The translations under genes and the position numbers were made by a program. A stretch of DNA of 64,000 bases. Source: Lichina pygmaea (lineage: Eukaryota; Ascomycota; Lichinomycetes; Lichinales; Lichinaceae). Below the pieces are notes generated by a model, which worked only from the letters and a program-made list of their open reading frames with translations, was not told the DNA's origin and did no database searches. The stretch is taken from positions 1,736,001-1,800,000 of the forward strand of contig OY730171.1 of the NCBI GenBank assembly GCA_963422465.1, in the 5' to 3' direction. Below, in pieces: positions 32,522 to 45,600 of the stretch; the first letter of the stretch is position 1; every line of letters starts with the position of its first letter.

Positions 32522-34379
32522 ATGTCAACCATGGCAGACTCTACAAAGCCATCAGAGAAGGCCGAGGTGTCCTCACCGAGTCCTGCTCAGGAGCAGCAGT
32601 CGAGGCCCGAAAAGCCTGACAAACCTGACGAGGAACAGTTCAGGGTCGATGTCGTCAAAGCGGAGAAGGACCACGCAGCTCTAGTAGATCGGCTTGTGAG
32701 TGCTTATTTTCAATCCACGATGTTGTTCTGTGTTTACTTGTCACGGCAAATCTACTGTCTTCTGCCGTGCGCATATTTTAAGACGTGGTCAGCTGACGTT
32801 GTGCTCCTCCAGAACGCCGTCAGGGCCAAGCTAGACCTGGCAAGACCGTCGACCAAGGGCTCGCCAGCGCAGCAGCGCCAACAGGAATTGCGGGCTCAAT
32901 TGAACACGATACGCCAGCAGCAGCAACAGCTCAAGTCGTCCAAGGGCAACGTGCGCGAGAAGATCGAGCAGCTCGACGCATCTCTGAAATCGCGAATCGC
33001 CGAGCAGAAGACAGCCCGCTCGCGTGTCCCATACAAGAATGTCGAAGAAATTGATCGCCAGATTGAACGGCTCGAGAAGCAGGTGGACACCGGCACGATG
33101 AAGCTCGTGGACGAGAAGAAGGCGCTCGCAGAGGTCTCGAGTCTGCGGAAGCAGCGCAAAGGATTTGGCCAGTTTGACCAGGCCGAGAAGGGCATTGCTG
33201 ACACCAAGGCGCAATTGACGGACCTACGGAAATCGCTTGAAGATCCCGAAGCCAAGTCGCTCAGCGAACGGTACACGGCCGTCTCGAAGGAGTGGGAAGC
33301 CGTCAAGGCCGAGCAAGACGAGGCCTACAAGAGCATCAACTCGCTGCGGGACGAGAAAACCAAACTGCACGCCGAGCAGCAGGAGACGTACGGTGCGATC
33401 CGTGCGATCAAGAACAAGTATCACGCCCAGAAGAGGGCGTATTTGGATTACGAACGCGAAGCCTACAAGGCACGAAGAGAGCGACAGAAGGCGCAGCGAG
33501 AGATCATCGAACGAGAGAAGCGTAAGAAGATTGCCGATCAAAGACTCGAGGAGGCAAGCCGGCCGGCATATCTGGACCAGATCTTGTCGGCCGAGGGATT
33601 GATACGGTTTTTCGACAAGTCGGCAGCCAACGGTACGAGCACGTCGACCGAGCCCACCGAGCCCAGCAAGTTCGCAGCGCCGGCGCTTCGGACGATTGAC
33701 GAGAGTGAATTCAAGGGTACCAAGGTCCTCAAGAAGGACGACCGTGAGGAAAACTACTTTGTCGGAGGGGGCGGCAAGAAGGGCAAGAAGGGCAAGAAGA
33801 ACGGAGGGACCGCCTCTGCGACCAACGGAACCGGTGCAGAGAACGGTGCCGTCGCCGGCAAGTTTAACCTCAGCGTGGGCGTCATCGAAGAACTCGGCGC
33901 CCTGAACATCGACCCGCCTATCGAGCCGCCTATGAGTCAAGCCGACGTTCCCAGAGTGGTGGAGAAGCTCAAGGCCGAGGTCGAGACGTGGAAGGAGGAT
34001 CAGGACAGGCAGACCAAGGCCGTGCGTCCTTTCAATCGCCCTGCGCTTCGTTCGATCGTGCTGATTTGTCATCCAGAATATCGACAAGGCTCAAAAAGAA
34101 ATTGACCGGCTCGAGAAGGAAGGCCTCGACGCTACTGCCGTTGACGCTGATCGCTCCACCTCGAACGGGCGAGAAACGGCGACCGCACCATCCTCGGCCA
34201 ATGGCGCACCGACCAAGCCGACCGCCGCATCCGTTGACGGCACCGGCGCAGACGCCACGACGCCCTCCAAAGGCGCGGGCGCAGACGACGATCCAGCCGC
34301 CGAGCTGAGAGCCCAGAACGATGCCGCTGCAGACGCGGCCGAGGAGTTGCAAAAGGCCAAGATCGAGGACCAGGCATGA
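32522..34379 (+). CDS. BFR1: BFR1-like polysome/mRNP-associated coiled-coil protein
   Basis: Exons 32522-32695, 32813-34021 and 34077-34379 (introns 117 and 55 nt) give 561 residues. Family knowledge: yeast Bfr1 associates with polysomes and mRNP complexes at the ER and affects ploidy and secretion. Visible features: an acidic/Pro N-terminus, then a long predicted coiled coil (about 60-320) rich in Lys/Glu/Gln/Arg with the hallmark VPYKNVEEIDRQIERLEKQV, LRKQRKGFGQFDQAEKGI and AIKNKYHAQKRAYLDYEREA. A middle region holds RPAYLDQILSAEGLIRFF and EENYFVGGGGKKGKKGKK, then a Ser/Ala/Pro-rich acidic end. The first intron is 39 codons long with no in-frame stop, so a retained form would still be translatable. 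A second in-frame ATG at 32531 is possible. Confidence 0.94.
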
Positions 34380-35249
34380 ACCGATGCTTCATCGGTGATG
34401 ACATTTTCGCCTTGGCTCTTTCATCCTCGCCTGACTAGTCCGTCACGAACATGAAGGCCGTCCCTTTTCTTATCTACTAAATCCTGGAGATCCGTTTTAC
34501 GCGGAGAATGCCCCTTTGGATCGACACCCATTCCACTTGGACGAAGCGAACTACAATCAAGAAGTCCCTTTCCTCGCTCCCAATAAGAGGTCGGATCCCC
34601 CCTCACTCTTTGAGATTCATGATGATGACGTTGATGGACATTACCTCTTCTCTTCTCCTCTCGACTATCTCTCATCCTCGTCTCCCACTTCCTTCTGTTC
34701 CATCAGGCACTCCTTCATCATGGAAACTTCGTCTCGAGTCTCAAGTCTCCAATATCGAGTCTTTCACGAGGACAGGACAACAGAGAAGTGGAGAAAGCAC
34801 AATGCTCATGGATGGAAAGGCAAAAAATGAAATCATGACCACCTCTTGACAATCGCTAGGGATAAAAAGAACCGTACTTGTATCGGGCCTTGTCACCTAT
34901 GAAGTTTTCTGTACCCTGCACGGATGTGGTCTACATCAATTGACTGCCGCCAACCCTGTCGAAGAGAGTGTGTGTGAAAGGGGCAAGTAGAGCATCAAGT
35001 GGGAGATGTGGAAGTGCCCGCCTGACTATCCTTGCCTGATAAGTTGCAGAGATTTGATGACGCTCTTTGGATGTAGCGAACAGTACGTTTCCGTTAGGAA
35101 ACAATCTACACATGCAAAAAGACGGAAGATTACGTCGAATGTATCATCTGCAGCACGCCTATACGTAGATATAAAAAAGGCATCCAAGACGCCCCTGTAG
35201 CCTTCTAGTTATCAAGATCAAGATCCAAAAACAATTTAAAAAGAGAAAA
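34380..35249. other. Intergenic DNA between BFR1 and tRNA-Ala, no gene seen
   Basis: 870 bp; includes the BFR1 3' UTR. Open frames around 34508-34849 and 35006-35200 show no domain. The end nearest 35250 carries the Pol III terminator of the tRNA gene. Confidence 0.6.
35236..35240 (-). terminator. Pol III terminator of tRNA-Ala
   Basis: A run of five T on the transcribed-sense minus strand (CTCTTTTTAAATTG), about 10 nt after the tRNA 3' end. Confidence 0.75.
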
Positions 35250-35383
35250 TGGACTAACAGGGAGTCGAACCCTGGACCTCTCGCAGATGTGGTTGCAAGT
35301 CATGAACCCCTGAGATTTCAAAGCACAGTGTCATATACATAATTTCTTGCGAAGCGAGCGCTCTACCACTGAGCTATTAGCCC
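35250..35383 (-). tRNA. tRNA-Ala (anticodon CGC) with a 62-nt intron
   Basis: The minus strand folds as a tRNA: acceptor GGGCTAA with TTAGTCC plus discriminator A, with a G3-U70 pair, the alanine identity element. The D-arm is GCTCAGTGGTAGAGC, the anticodon stem CTCGC/GCGAG, the loop TT-CGC-A, and the T-arm CAGGG-TTCGACT-CCCTG. An intron of about 62 nt follows position 37. Mature length is about 72 nt. It is the last host gene before the retroelement block: the first LINE begins 53 bp from its 5' end. Confidence 0.92.
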
Positions 35384-35436
35384 AAGTGATGATGAGTGAT
35401 TTCTGATTTGATGTGATATATAATCCATGGTCGATG

Positions 35437-35768
35437 TCAACTCTTCCCAGAACCACGCTGTTCAAGGACCATCACTTTTGGTAAAGACAGCAATTTGTCA
35501 TATGTTCTGGAAAACAGCAGACACCCAAACTGTAAGGTGAAAACCCATCACCTTTGAGAATCACACCTGATTGTCAAAAGTTGTGATCTTGGAATCCACA
35601 ATCTGTTTCTTCAACAACCAGCAATCCAGCCACAACCAGAGAGAGAGAGTCTCAGGATAAGAGGAATAGTTAGAGTCTGACTGACTCTGGAGCTAGCAGA
35701 GTCCATGACTCAAGGAAAGTCTAGATAGGGGGTCTGGTCCCTAGTCTAGGTAAATACTCCTAGCTTTA
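35437..35768 (+). mobile_element. LINE-A, piece 1: 5' UTR
   Basis: Matches the 5' leaders of LINE-C (51131 on) and LINE-D (ending 61140), beginning CAACTCTTCCCAGAACCACG. It stops at CTTTA, where a Ty3/gypsy element has inserted, and resumes at 42300. Non-LTR retroelement of the Tad-like fungal group. Confidence 0.88.
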
Positions 35769-38700
35769 TGTTGCGGTCCGTACCATACTGTCCTATCCGA
35801 GTATAGGATTAGGGCGAGAGGCGGAAGGCGGGTTGGTTCTCGCAGGAGAGGAGTGTCAAGGAGTGTGAAGGGGTTTGGTGGAACGTGGTGATGGTGACAC
35901 CTGATCAACAGCTTCATACAAAAAGGATTGTATTGAAGTAGATCTAGTTGTCTGGATCACAACATGAGTTGAAGACGATCGTTCCATAGGGGAACTATCG
36001 CCGGACTATATAGTGCCCAGTTTGTGAGCAGAGTGAGCTCTGCTCACTTTGCTCACTTTTCATGCACGCTGCAGTGAGCTGGGTGAGCTCTGCTCACTTT
36101 GCTCACTTTTCATGCACGCTGCGGTGAGCTGGGTGAGCTCTGCTCACTTTGCTCACTTTTCATGCACGCTGCGGTGAGCTGGGTGAGCTCTGCTCACTTT
36201 GCTCACTTGTTCGTGCATATGCATGCTGCGGCGAGCACCCCCTGGTTTGTCTCACCGGTCATGTGACCGGTTCCCGTGTCACGCTGTCTGGTACTTCTGT
36301 CCAGTATCCTGTCTGCTGCTTTCTGTGAGTATATAAAGACTGTGTTCCTCCTGGGTCGTAACACTATCCTCCTCTTCATCTTTCATCATCTTGATGAAAT
36401 CTGGTCATGCCTCCAAAGTCACGTGCAACTGTTAGCTGAACTCAGCTGGCTGCTCAAATCTGCGATCGGGGTTTTGTTTCGCGTACGCCCTGCGACTTTT
36501 GTGTTCTCTGTGGTCGTCCGTGCTTCCAGATGCCGGGAGAAGACGATAAGTTGAAATGTGCTGCGTGCACTCGGCGCGGAAGGTCTTGTGTCTCTGTGTC
36601 CTGGGAATCTTTGAACATGTCCCGGGACAACCTCCGTGAGGATGTTGCCACTGACAAGGCAACACGCGATGTACTCTTTGAACAACTTGCCACAGTGCAG
36701 GCTCGTCTGTCTCGGAAGCGAAAGGTGTTGGAGAGTGCCGAGGTCTGTGCGAGGCAGAAGCTTCAGTGCTTGGTGAAAGAGATGGAGTCAGATGGCGAGG
36801 ATTTGACTTGATCAGTCATTGACACATCCCTCCTGCAGGCCGAGCTGTTCAGTCCTGCTCCTGCCAAAACTGTCGCAGGAGAAGCCGGCAGTTCGCGAGG
36901 TTCTTGAGTGGTTCCCAGGTATTCTCCAAGTCTGGGTATCCTTTCCACTTGATGAGGTATTGCTGACCTTTTCTAGCCAGGATCTGTTCAACCTCAAACT
37001 CTTGTTCTTCTTCGGGTTGGTGATGAAATGTTTCCTGCAAGGGTGTGCTCTGGTCGGCTGGTTCAATCATTGATATATGAAAGTTTGGATGGACTCTGGC
37101 ATCCCTTGGTAGTCGCAGTCTGACGTTGACTGGTCTGGTTTTTTCTTCGACTGAAAATGGTCTGACCTTGACATGGTCTAGTTTCTTTGTTCTTGGTTTC
37201 TTTGTTCTCCAATTTCTTGTGAGGAGGTAGACTTTATCCCCCTTCTTTAGCTGAGGTGCTATTTTCGATTTCTTGTCTATTTGATGTTGCATTTTTTCTG
37301 AGGTTTCTTGAAGGTAGTGCCTCATCATCATGTGTGTTTGTTGTAGGAGCTTGTCATGTTGGAGTGCTTTCTCCACATTTGGTGAAGCTCTGCTTGGCAT
37401 CCTGATGTTCACATGTTGTCCAAAATTGGCAAAAAATAGCGATTCCTTTGTTGAGTCTGATCTGTGCTGGTTGATTGCCAGCTGTGCCACCAGTAATAAC
37501 TGTACCCAATTACTGTGGGTCTTGTTGATGTAATGCTGTAAGTAAGTCTCCAGGACTTGGTTCGCTCGCTCTGTCTGGCTGTCAGTTCGTGGGTGATAGG
37601 CTGTAGACATTTTGGGTTTTGTACCTATGGCTGCACTGATTGTCTTCCAGTAGTTGGATGTGAAGAGTTTGTCTCTGTCTGTAATGATCGTGATCAGAAC
37701 TCCGTGGTCTCTGACCAATCTGTCCAGTAAGAGGTGTCCCAACTGTTCTGCTGTGTGGGTCTCCTTGAATGGTACCGCTATTAGATATTTTGTGAATCTG
37801 TCCACTATCACCATAATCAAGTTGTAGGTGATTCCTGTGACTGGGTCTTTGGACTTGGGTAGCTTTGTGATGAAGTCCATTGACACGTCTTCCCACAGGC
37901 CTCTCGGTATCATGTTCGGGTGTCCTTCTCCGTATAGCTTATATTGTCCATGTTTGTTTTTCTGGCATAGTAGACACTTGCTGATGTAGTTTGTGACATG
38001 TTGTCGGAGGTTAATGACATTGTTCCCTGCCTGTTGGATAAGGTCTGTGGTCTTGGAGATTCCTGGGTGACTATGTGCTGGGTTATCATGGTAGTTCCTT
38101 ATTAGTTCTTCAGTGTCTTCTGCTGTGAGCTTGTTGATCTGTGGTTGAGGCACCAGGTTTCCTTGCTGGTCCTGCTGTAAGATCATTCCTTGGTGTTCAT
38201 CATCTTCCATGTGGTCTTTTTGTCGGCTTAGTGCGTCTGCTCTCCTATTGTCTTGTCCAGGGGTGTACACAATCTTGAACTTGTGTTGCCCTAGGAGTTC
38301 AGCCCATCTGACTTGCCGTCTGTTCAGCTTCTTGGTTGTCGTGAACATTGTCAGATTCTTGTGGTCTGTGAGAATGGTGAGTTCAGAACTGCTTTCCGTG
38401 TACACTCTCCAATGTTCAAGTGCGTTGACAACTGCCAGTAGCTCTTTATCATGGATATCATAGTTTTGTTCCGCTTGTGTTATTTTTCATGAGTAGTAGG
38501 CAACTGGGTGCCACTTGCCGTCTGCCTGTTGGCATAGACATGCTCCCACTGCCTGATCTGAAGCGTCTGTCTTGATTTGTGTCAGTTGGCCTGTCTTGAA
38601 GTTGAGGAGAACTGGTTCCTTGGCGCAAGTGTCCTTGAGCTGTTGGAATGCTTTTTGTTGTCTCTCTGTCCACCGGTACTCCACGTCCTTCTTCGTGAGT

Positions 38701-41700
38701 TCTGTCAGTGGTGTTGCCATCTGTGAGTAGTTCTTGATGAACTGTCAGTTGAAGTTGGCAAATCCCAGGAAGACTTGTACTTCCTTAACTGATGTCGGTG
38801 TTGGCTATTGCTGAATCACTTTGATTTTCTCAGGGTCAATCTTGATCCCTTCAATCTCTATGATGTATCTGAGGAATTCAACTTCCGGTTTGTTGAACTC
38901 GCATTTCTTCAGGTTGAGCTTGAGCCCTGCCTCTTGTAGACATCGTAGAACATCCTTCACATGTTTGGTATGTTCCTGTTGCGTGTTCGAGTAGACAAGA
39001 ATGTCGTCCAGGTAGGTGATAGCTGTTTGGTCCAGGTGTGCTCTGATGACATTGTTGATCAATGCTTGACATGTTGCTGGTGTGTTTGTGAGTCTGAATG
39101 GCATAACCAGATACTCATAGTGTCTGTATCAGGTTCTGAAGGCTGTCTTCCATTCTTCTCCTTCTTTCATGCGTATCAGGTTGTATACTCCTTTCAAGTC
39201 CAGCTTGGTAAAGATTGTAGCTTGGCTGATCCTGTCTCGCAATTCGTTCACATTTGGCAACAGATATCAGTTCTTGATGGTAATGTTGTTGAGTTTCCTG
39301 TAATCCACACAAAGTCGAAGACTTCCGTCTTTCTTTGGTGCAAATAGTATCGGGTATCCTGCTGGTGATTGAGATTCTCGAATGAAACCCTTTTTCAGGT
39401 TTTCCTCCAGGTACTCGCGAAGTACTTGGAGCTCTTTCTCTGATAACTGGTAAATTGGTCCAAATCCTGGCTCTGTCCCTGGTTGCAACTTGATCTCATG
39501 ATCCCAAGGTTGGTGCTTAGGCAACACTGCTGTTGTTGTCTCTTCCTGAAAGAGGTTATCATACCCAGGTCGGTACTCTTCAGGGATCTCCAGAGGGTTA
39601 ACAACTTCCTCTCTCTTCATCTCTGACTGTTTGGCCACCTGGTTCCGGGGTGTGCCTGTCAAAGCAGACCTCTTCTTTTGAGAGTTGTCCTTTCTGTTGG
39701 TGAGGTTCCACTGAGGACTCCTTCCCTCATCTGTCCATGCCTTCTGCGGCTGGTAACAGGTCTGAGCTGTGTTGTTAGTGCAGTTCCTAAACGTGAGTAC
39801 TCCTGTTCTCCAGTTAACAACTGGGTTGTGCTTCTTTAGCCAAGGCATCCCCAAATAGATATCCTGAGTGGCCAACTCGACAATATCAAGGTGGATCCTT
39901 TCAGCATGGTGTCCGGTAACCATTTCTATTGGCTGCGTCTCATGGCAGACTAGCTCTGTCTGTCTATTTGCCATCGTGAGCTGATAGGGCTGCTGCTTGC
40001 GTCTCCTTCCAGTGCTGAGAGTATTGTAAAGTTGTCTCAAGATGTAGTTTCCACTGGCTCCAGAGTCAACAAGTGCGTATGTCTGTACTGGCGTGTTGGC
40101 GTGTAGTGACACAGGCAATCGCAGGTGCTTTGCGTTGCTAGGGGTCATGTTGTTGAGCTCCTGATGTCACCCCTTGACAAGGGAGTTCAGTCTTTTCCTG
40201 ATCGAAGTGTCTTACCACTGACTGGGCAATGGGTCCAGCTATTCCCATCAGTTCTGAGGAATCTGTTCATGAATTTGTCTTGCTGATGCTTGTCACATCC
40301 AGGCTTGAGGCAGTACTGCCAATTGTCGACATAGCAGTTGTAGTTGTTGCCTTGCTGTAGGAACATGAGGTGTTTGTGCCAATCATGTGTGTGCCCGGAG
40401 AATGCGGTGTGTTGGCGTTTGTCCCAAAGATGGATCTCACACGCATCCTTCTTGCAATTGACCCAATGCTTGTGGCAGGTGGCGTGGTAGGGTGAATGTC
40501 CTCTGTACCTTCGTAGTTGTTTGTGGTAGGTGCAGTAGTGCTTTGTGCAAAACCTCCACTGTAGTTCACCGTGCTGTAGATTTCGTGGGTCCATGCTGTA
40601 AGCATAGCTTCCTTGTGGTATTTCTTCTTTGATAGACGTGGGTTTGTCTCAGTCCCCATCAGAGGTGGTTAAGAGCTCCTGTCCCTTGTCCTGACCTGTT
40701 AGTTCTGGTAGGTCCTTGCCTCCTGATGTTGCCAGTTGGTGGGCTGCTTCCAATGTCTGATTGTAGTTGTCCTATTGTTCAAGGGATAGCTGAGCCTCTC
40801 CTGGTGGGTCCTCTGGCTTGATGACATTCCAGTCTCTGTCAAGCGTATTAAGTTGCTGTCAGTGCACCTTGTTCTTTGAACAACAGTCTTTCGCCATGTG
40901 GCCTAGCTTGCCACAGGCATAGCACTTCAGTGCTTTCCCCTTTTTGTTGTTCCTTCCCTTTGTGAACCTTCCCTTGTGGTGGACTGCATCCAGTTCCATG
41001 GGTGCATAGCCATATGGATCATGTGGCGGTGCCTTGTTAGGCAGCTTGTAGTGGTTGCTCACATGCCATGCGGGGTGGCTGTATCCTCTGTCGTGGTGTT
41101 TCTCCATCACTCACTCAAATAGCTTGTCATCGATGTTGATTGCTTGTGTGATGAGTTTGTCCAGTGTGTTGACTGCTTGTCTGTCGAAGGTGATCTCATC
41201 CTTCATGTTTTCCTTGAGTCCACGTCAGTACATGACCATCAGGGTGTTGTTGTCCCAGTCAGTCAGTACTGAGTATTGTTTGAACTGCGTGGTGTACTCT
41301 GCAGCTGAGCGTTGTTGTTTGATGTGCTGGATCATTCGTATAGCCACTTTGTCTTTGTTAGATGGTCCAAGGATCCTTTTGATCTTGTCCTTGAATTATG
41401 TCCATTTTGTCATCCATTCTGTTGTGCTGTTGTGGTCTCTGTTTCCTGAGAGGTGTTTGTTGACGTAGGGCTTGATCCATTGATAAGTATTGCCTCTCAT
41501 GTAAGTGGTTGTGAAGAGGGGCCACTTCTCCTTAGGCAGCTTTGTCTCTGGTTGGAATTGAAAGTAGACTTGGAGTTGCATGAGCCAGTTGTTGACCTTG
41601 TTTCTTTCACCATAGAACAGGTCTGGCTTGGCGACGCTAATCTTTCCATCTGGGAAGTTGGGGTTGGTTGCTCCTGAGGTACTCATCCTTGAGGGTCTTC

Positions 41701-42299
41701 AAAGTGTTGCAGTCTGTACTGTACTGTCCTATCCGAGTATAGGATTAGGGCGAGAGGTGGAAGGCGGGTTGGTTCTCGCAGGAGAGGAGTGTCAAGGAGT
41801 GCGAAGGGGTTTGGTGGAACATGGTGATGGTGACACCTGATCAACAGCTTCGTACAAAAAGGATTATATTGAAGTAGATCTAGTTGTCTGGATCACAACA
41901 TGAGTTGAAGATGATTGTTCCATAGGGGAACTATCACCAGACTATATAGTGCCCAGTTTGTGAGCAGAGTGAGCTCTGCTCACTTTGCTCACTTTTCATG
42001 CACACTGCAGTGAGCTGGGTGAGCTCTGCTCACTTTGCTCACTTTTCATGCACGCTGCGGTGAGCTGGGTGAGCTCTGCTCACTTTGCTCACTTTTCATG
42101 CACGCTGCGGTGAGCTGGGTGAGCTCTGCTCACTTTGCTCACTTGTTTGTGTATATGCATGCTGCGGCGAGCACTCCCTGGTTTATCTCGCCGGTCACGT
42201 GACCGGTTCCCGTGTCATGCTGTCTGGTACTTCTGTCCAGTATCCTGTCTGCTGCTTTCTGTGAGTATATAAAGACTGTGTTCCTCCTGGGTCGTAACA
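35769..42299 (-). mobile_element. Ty3/gypsy chromovirus 1 with paired LTRs, broken
   Basis: Two 595-bp LTRs (35769-36363 and 41705-42299), bounded TGTTGC...GTAACA, flank a minus-strand interior. The 5-bp duplication CTTTA (35764-35768 and 42300-42304) shows a single insertion into LINE-A. A purine-rich tract borders the left (3') LTR. Parts in coding order: gag (about 41690-40860, with a CCHC knuckle), protease (about 40150-39900), reverse transcriptase (about 39450-38750), RNase H (about 38750-38400), integrase (about 38250-37100) and a C-terminal chromodomain (about 37060-36850), which places it in the chromovirus branch. The reading frame is broken about six or more times. The LTRs differ by a few percent, almost entirely by transitions, so RIP has probably inflated their apparent age. 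Confidence 0.92.
36020..36233. repeat. Four tandem ~50-bp units inside the left LTR of gypsy 1
   Basis: Each unit contains GTGAGCTCTGCTCACTTTGC followed by TCACTTTTCATGCACGCTGC. The same array occurs in the right LTR (about 41956-42170) and, diverged, in the LTR at 49268. Confidence 0.85.
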
Positions 42300-42614
42300 C
42301 TTTACCCAGAGCTTAGTTGGAATAAGCTGCCCAGGAAAGTCTAGTCTTGGGGTCTGGTCCCAGGACTAGATTATTACTGCTGGGAAACCAGGTGACTCCT
42401 CTCTCTCTGGTACTACTTCACAGACTAGGAACAGTTAACCTGTGCCAAGCAAGCTCCACCATGACACTAAAAAAGAAAAAACCTACTTCTTTAGAAACCA
42501 ATCCCAGAGCACTACTAGCCACACCAGCTTCCAGTCTCTCTAACACTCAAGCCAGTCCTCCCACCACTGAAAGTACTATACAGAAAGACTGGGAACTTCT
42601 TAACTCCTGGCTGA
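42300..42614 (+). mobile_element. LINE-A, piece 2: end of 5' UTR and start of ORF1
   Basis: Continues LINE-A after gypsy 1 and matches LINE-C from 51474. ORF1 starts at ATG 42461 (MTLKKKKPTSLETNPRA) and is interrupted after NSWL by gypsy 2. Confidence 0.88.
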
Positions 42615-45600
42615 TGTGACGAGGCAATGGCAGAGCAGAACTCAAGCCTAACTGATTCAGTAACCGTGACCTGGCTTGGCTTGAGACTTGAGACTTGGAT
42701 TGATGTACAAGACGAAAGACGAGAAAGGAAGAAAAAGAGAAAGGAAGAGAAGAAGCTGGGGGAGCAGGAGAAGTTCTTATAGGCAGGGGATCAGGCAACG
42801 GCGGAGCAAACAGGCAACAGTGCAGATGGAACTTCCCAGCAAGGTGCGTGACTTGTGCCAGATATGCAACTGGGCCAGAACCGTGACATTACCCCCCTCC
42901 TTCACATCGCGAACTCCTGTGAGCCTCAGGCCGCTCGTGGGCGTAGTTCCGTGGCTGTGGTTTCCTTGGGTATTTCTCATGGAAGTTGTAGATGGCGTCT
43001 TTGGCGTTGTCAAGATGCTCAATAGACTCTTCAGTGGCATCTTCAATTGGCCATCCGGACCATTTGACCAGGTACTTGAACTTCTGTCGAGACGTTGCTG
43101 GCTTGGAGTCAAGGATTTCTTCAACCTGGAACTCTTCATCTGTGTCTTGACCAATGACAGGGCCAGGGTGTTCATTTGATTGGCCAGAGATAGGATTAGC
43201 AGGTGTCAGACGTAGAAGGGAAACGTGAAAGACAGGGTGGATCTTGAGAGTGTGTGGAAGCTCCAGATGGCAGGCACGGCTTCCGACTGTCTTCAACACC
43301 TTGAATGGTCCAATCCACTTGTCGTCAAGCTTTTTGCATGGGCGGTGTGTCCTGATGTTCTTGGTATTCAGCCAAACAAGATCTCCAGTTTGATAGGACG
43401 GTGACGGGACTTGATGCAAATTGGCGGCGTGAGCTTGAGCTTCCTGGGATAGTCGGAGTTCCGCTTGCAACTGTTCCAGAATCTGTGTCATTTCTCCAGA
43501 GATTTCCATAGCATCTTGGTTGCAGGCTTCACTCGTGGGTGTGATGCTGAGCCGTGGATGGAACCCTTTGTTGGCGAAGAACGGTGACATGCCAGAGGAA
43601 TCAGACTGGGAGTTGTTCTGCGTGAACTCTGCCAGAGGAAGCCATTGGACCCAGTCATCTTGGAGATAGTTGACATAGGATCTCAGGTAGCGTTCAAGCT
43701 CCTGATTCTCTTGTTCTGTCTGACCATCTGTCTCTGGGTGGTGTCCTGAGGATAGTCGTAGCATGACATCAAGATGGGCACAGAGTGCTTTCCAGAATAA
43801 GCTGACAAACTGACCTCCTCTGTCTGAGACAATGCTCCTGGGTAAGCCATGGGTACGGACAACAAACTGGATGAACATCCGGACAAGATGCGAGGTTGTC
43901 ATCTCAGCACATGGCACAAAGTGGTGTTCTTTGGTGAGACGGTCAGTGATGACCCAGATGTGCTTGGCACCAGGGAAGCAGGTATCTCTTGACTTGGGCA
44001 AGTCAGTAATGAAATCCATAGCCAGATCCTGCCAACATTGCTGAGGCACGGGAAGAGACAGCAGCTCTCCTTGGCGATCACGGGCAGGCTTTGCTTGAGA
44101 GCAGACATGACAATTCCTGATGTACTGCCGTATGATGTTCACCATCTTTGGCCAATAGTACCAACAAGACAGAAGATTGTGGGTCTTGGCAATCCCAGTG
44201 TGGCCAGCCATTGCTTGGTCATAGGCTTCTTGGAACAGGCGTAGGCGTAGCTCATCGTTCTCAGGGATCCAGAGTCGGTTCTTGTAGAAGAGACAGTCAT
44301 TTTCCAAGCTGCAGTCTGAGAGAGACACTTCTCGACTGTGCCTGACACCATCCCTTAGCATCTGTGACACTGTTGCCACTGGATCACCTTCAGCAAGGTT
44401 GTTATAGGCAGCTTGGATGACGTCTGAAAGAGGTGTAGTATCAGGTTCAGTGTCAACTGGTGCAGCTTCTGAACGTCTCAGGATCCGGATGGGCTTGACT
44501 TGAACCTCTGAATGTGCAAGATTCTTGGGCTTGAGGACGACTTGCTCCCTGAAGTCTTGACAGGGATCACTGTCTGACGGAAGGTCTTGGGAACGTCGAG
44601 TGAGGGCGTCAGCCTTGCACTGACTGCCTGGACGGTAGCTGATCTTGAAATTAAAGTGTGACAAGAACTCGCTCCAACAGGCTTGACGGCGGGAAAGGCG
44701 CTTTGACGACATGAAGTACTCCAAGTTCTTGTGATCAGAGATCACTTTGACAGGTTCTGGAGATCCTTCAAGCTCTGCTCGCCATTCTTCAAAGGCACGG
44801 ACAATTGCCAGCAACTCTTTGTTGTAGATCTCGTAGTTGCATTCTGCTGGCAGGTGGCGGCGTGACAAGAAGGCAACAGGGCGTAGAACTGCTTCATGAT
44901 CTGGCTGTGACAGGACAGCACCAGAGACGTAGTCAGAAGTGTCAGTCTCAACAACACACTCCTTCTCCGGATCAAAGTGCTGCAGGATGGGTGCAGTGCT
45001 GAACGTCTTCTTGATGCTTTCAAACAAGCACTGCTCTGGGGTTTCCCACTTGAAGGCAACATTCTTCTTGGTCAGAGCTGTGAGCAGGGATGCAAGCTTG
45101 GCAAAGTCTTTGATGAACCGGCGGTAGAAGTTTGCAAAGACAATGAAGCTCTGCACTTCCTTGAGACTGGCAGGAGGATTCCACTCCTTGATGGCGTCAG
45201 TCTTGGCTGGGTCCATGCTCACAGATCCGGGTCAGCTATCTTCAGTGGCAGACTGAATGATGAGGCCAAGGTACTTGACTTGATGCACTTCAAAGTCACA
45301 CTTGGAGATGTCAACTTGCAGGCTTGCGTCTCGTAGTCGACTGAGAACAAGCTTGACGTGCTTCTGGTGTTCCTTGAGTGTCTGACTGTAGACAAGGATG
45401 TCATCCACATAGGCAGTGCCAAAGACGTCAAGGATGTCAGGTCCCAAAACATCATTGATGTAGTTCTGGAACGTGCTTGGAGCATTGGCAAGACCAAAGG
45501 GCATGACAAGGTATTCGTAGAGGCCTGAGCGTGTGCGGAACGCAGTCTTCCATTCTTCACCTTCCTTCATCCGGATACGGTTGAAGGCACCAACAATGTC

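Noticed and set aside
36020-36233. CRISPR-like array
   Set aside because: The units are contiguous tandem repeats within an LTR of a eukaryotic element; there are no spacers.
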